Source: Actinomycetota bacterium
GTDB taxonomy: Bacteria > Actinomycetota > Actinomycetes > Streptosporangiales > Streptosporangiaceae
Assembly: GCA_003242605.1 (NCBI GenBank)
Contig: QGUZ01000007.1
Span: forward strand, 1-43,161
Reading direction: 5' to 3'
DNA: 43,161 nt
The translations under genes were made by a program, and so were the position numbers. The stretch's first letter is position 1; every line of letters starts with the position of its first letter. Positions 41,302-43,161 of the stretch are shown in pieces. The notes under the pieces were generated by a model. It saw nothing but the letters and a program-made list of their open reading frames with translations, was not told the DNA's origin and did not search any database.

Positions 41302-42735
41302 GTGAGCACCGCCAAGCCGCGCATCCCCAACGTCCTCGCCACCCGCTACGCCTCCCCGGAACTGGCCCGCCTGTGGTCGGCCGAACACAAGGTGGTCCTC
41401 GAACGCCGCCTGTGGCTGGCCGTGCTCAAAGCCCAGGCCGACCTCGGCGTCCCCGTCGACCCGGCCGCGATCGCCGACTACGAGAAGGTGATCGACCAGG
41501 TCGACCTCGCCTCGATCGCCGAGCGGGAACGCGTCACCCGCCACGACGTCAAGGCCCGCATCGAGGAGTTCAACGCCCTCGCCGGCCACCAGGACGTGCA
41601 CAAGGGCATGACCTCCCGCGACCTCACCGAGAACGTCGAGCAGCTGCAGATCCGCGACAGCCTGCTGCACGTCCGCGACCGCTGCGTGGCGATCCTCGCC
41701 CGCCTGGGCCGCCTCGCCGTCGAGCACGCCGACCTGGTGATGGCCGGCCGCTCGCACAACGTCGCCGCCCAGGCCACCACCCTCGGCAAGCGGTTCGCCA
41801 CCGCCGCCGAGGAGCTCCTCGTCGCCTACCGGCGGCTGGAGGAGCTCATCGACCGCCTCCCGCTGCGCGGCATCAAGGGGCCCGTCGGCACCGCCCAGGA
41901 CATGCTCGACCTGCTCGGCGGCGACCACGCCCGCCTCGCCGAGCTGGAGGACCGCGTCGCCGCCCACCTCGGCTTCACCCGCCGCCTCACCAGCGTCGGC
42001 CAGGTCTACCCCCGCTCCCTCGACTACGAGGTGATCACCACCCTGGTCCAGCTCGCCGCCGCCCCCTCCAGCCTCGCCAAGACCATCCGCCTCATGGCCG
42101 GGCACGAGCTGGTCACCGAGGGCTTCACCCCCGGCCAGGTCGGCTCCTCGGCGATGCCGCACAAGATGAACACCCGCTCCTGCGAGCGCGTCAACGGCCT
42201 GGCGGTCATCCTGCGCGGCTACGCCTCCATGGTCGGCGAGCTCGCCGGCGACCAGTGGAACGAGGGCGACGTCTCCTGCTCGGTGGTGCGCCGCGTCGCC
42301 CTGCCCGACGCGTTCTTCGCCTTCGACGGCCTGGCCGAGACCATGCTCACCGTGCTCGACGAGTTCGGCGCGTTCCCCGCCGTCATCGCCGCCGAGCTCG
42401 AGCGCTACCTGCCGTTCCTCGCCACCACCAAGATGCTCATCGCCGCGGTACGGCACGGCCTCGGCCGCGAGACCGCCCACGAGATCATCAAGGAGCACGC
42501 GGTCGCCGCCGCCCTGCACATGCGCGAGACCGGCGGCGCCAACCCGCTGCTCGACCGGCTCGCCGCCGACGAGCGCTTCCCCCTCGACCGGGCCGCGCTC
42601 GACGCGCTGCTCGCCGACCGCGCCGCCTTCACCGGCGCCGCCGCCCAGCAGATCGCCGCGGTCACCGACCGCATCGCCGAGATCACCGCCCGCCACCCGG
42701 AGGCCGCCGCCTACACCCCCGGCCCCATCCTGTGA
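41302..42735 (+). CDS. purB: Adenylosuccinate lyase
   Basis: A 477-residue fumarase/aspartase-superfamily lyase. It releases fumarate from SAICAR and adenylosuccinate in purine synthesis. The family signature GSSAMPHKMN is at residues 280-289. DVHKGMTSRDLTEN near residue 95-108 and AGRSHNVAAQATTLGKRFA near 149-167 complete the active site from the other subunits of the tetramer. The start GTG 41302 (VSTAKPRIPNVLATRY) is the usual one; no ribosome site. It is the only central metabolic gene in this part. Confidence 0.96.
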   Translation: MSTAKPRIPNVLATRYASPELARLWSAEHKVVLERRLWLAVLKAQADLGVPVDPAAIADYEKVIDQVDLASIAERERVTRHDVKARIEEFNALAGHQDVHKGMTSRDLTENVEQLQIRDSLLHVRDRCVAILARLGRLAVEHADLVMAGRSHNVAAQATTLGKRFATAAEELLVAYRRLEELIDRLPLRGIKGPVGTAQDMLDLLGGDHARLAELEDRVAAHLGFTRRLTSVGQVYPRSLDYEVITTLVQLAAAPSSLAKTIRLMAGHELVTEGFTPGQVGSSAMPHKMNTRSCERVNGLAVILRGYASMVGELAGDQWNEGDVSCSVVRRVALPDAFFAFDGLAETMLTVLDEFGAFPAVIAAELERYLPFLATTKMLIAAVRHGLGRETAHEIIKEHAVAAALHMRETGGANPLLDRLAADERFPLDRAALDALLADRAAFTGAAAQQIAAVTDRIAEITARHPEAAAYTPGPIL

Positions 42736-42994
42736 CCGCGCCGCCCGCGCCCGGGCCGGGCGCCGGGCGGGGCGGGGAAGCAGGGCAGCGGGCGGCCCGG
42801 GTACGCGGCCCGGTACGGCACGGCCGATGCCGCGCGGCCGCGGCCCGGCACCGCCGTACCCCTTCACGCCACACCGTGATCAGGCCCATCCCGGGCCGCG
42901 GCCCGGCAGGCCGGCGTCCGGATAACGGTTTGACCCTCACGCGACGTGAGACTTCAAGGTAGGGCCGCGTACGGACGACACAGGGGAGGGGCGC
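42736..42994. other. Region between purB and merR with hairpin and operator
   Basis: About 260 bases without a gene. An inverted repeat with arms GGTACGGC (42812-42819) and GCCGTACC (42853-42860) may terminate purB. The MerR operator-promoter is listed separately. An open frame on the minus strand here is a shadow. Confidence 0.5.
42930..42960 (+). promoter_or_regulatory. MerR-type promoter/operator
   Basis: TTGACC (42930-42935) is followed at once by the perfect dyad CTCACG-CGA-CGTGAG (42936-42950). The -10 is CAAGGT at 42955-42960, 19 bases from the -35, the long spacer that MerR activators correct. Confidence 0.65.
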
Positions 42995-43161
42995 GTGAGC
43001 GGGTACACGGTCGGCCAGGTCGCCCGGCTGGCCGGAGTCACGGTGCGCACGCTGCACCACTACGACGAGATCGGGCTGCTCAGCCCGAGCGAACGCACCC
43101 CGGCCGGCTACCGCCGCTACACCGACGCGGACCTCGACCGGCTGCAGCGGGTGCTGTTCTA
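42995..43161 (+). CDS. MerR-family (TipA-like) regulator, 3' end outside window
   Basis: GTG at 42995 follows GGGGAGGGG. The 55 residues present are a MerR winged helix: YTVGQVARLAGVTVRTLHHY is the DNA helix, DEIGLLSPSERTPAGYRRYT the wing and DADLDRLQRVLFY the next helix. The HHYDEIGLL and PAGYRRY sequences are typical of TipA-like thiopeptide or drug regulators; the ligand domain lies beyond the end. A dyad in its own promoter indicates autoactivation. Confidence 0.9.
   Translation, partial: MSGYTVGQVARLAGVTVRTLHHYDEIGLLSPSERTPAGYRRYTDADLDRLQRVLF

Overview
The window is about 43 kb of very GC-rich DNA. It shows strong G/C preference at third codon positions, frequent GTG starts, many 1-4 bp stop/start overlaps, and several starts that look leaderless. 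RbpA, Ppm-type dolichyl-phosphate mannose synthase next to Lnt, FxsA, six-gene Mrp, WYL, PucR/CdaR-type and TipA-like MerR families all point to a high-GC actinobacterium. The Lnt-Ppm-FxsA-RbpA neighbourhood suits Streptosporangiales. I infer the order; I cannot name the species.

Layout. 1-11.7 kb is mostly conserved core: the end of Lnt, Ppm synthase, a 0.93 kb gene-less gap, FxsA, a bidirectional terminator, RbpA with a textbook SigR-type promoter, a UMF1/Atg22-like MFS transporter coupled to a glycerophosphodiester phosphodiesterase, a TrmH/SpoU methyltransferase, an RsmC-like methyltransferase, and a MoxR-DUF58-VWA operon. Divergent from MoxR is a membrane protein that looks like the N-lobe of a Ser/Thr kinase without its catalytic parts. 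11.7-18.4 kb holds a six-gene Mrp cation/proton antiporter operon (A, fused to B, then C D E F G) with every junction overlapping. A nested inverted-repeat element lies in its leader region.

18.4-31.4 kb is accessory and regulatory. It has a DeoR/WYL divergent pair sharing a perfect 18-bp palindrome, a decayed LysR gene beside a nitroreductase, and a MacB-like ABC exporter divergent from a two-component system with three copies of a 20-bp direct-repeat element between them. A damaged 2.5 kb stretch follows, with three genes in a row that lack a frame, a stop or a start. A PucR/CdaR-type regulator closes the section.

31.4-43.2 kb has an HSL-type esterase with a cupin, a heterodimeric ABC exporter pair behind a hairpin, a MarR repressor divergent from an RND efflux pump that is preceded by a 20-codon leader ORF, adenylosuccinate lyase (purB), and the start of a TipA-like MerR regulator with its operator.

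The common theme of the accessory part is envelope and export functions (two ABC systems, RND, LysE, MFS, Mrp), each next to its own regulator. I saw no rRNA, tRNA, CRISPR array, insertion sequence or prophage. The most interesting leads are the repeat array at the two-component system/ABC divergon, the kinase N-lobe-like membrane protein beside MoxR, the apparent loss of the stop/start codons between the LysE exporter and the following hydrolase, the RND leader ORF, and the structured Mrp leader.
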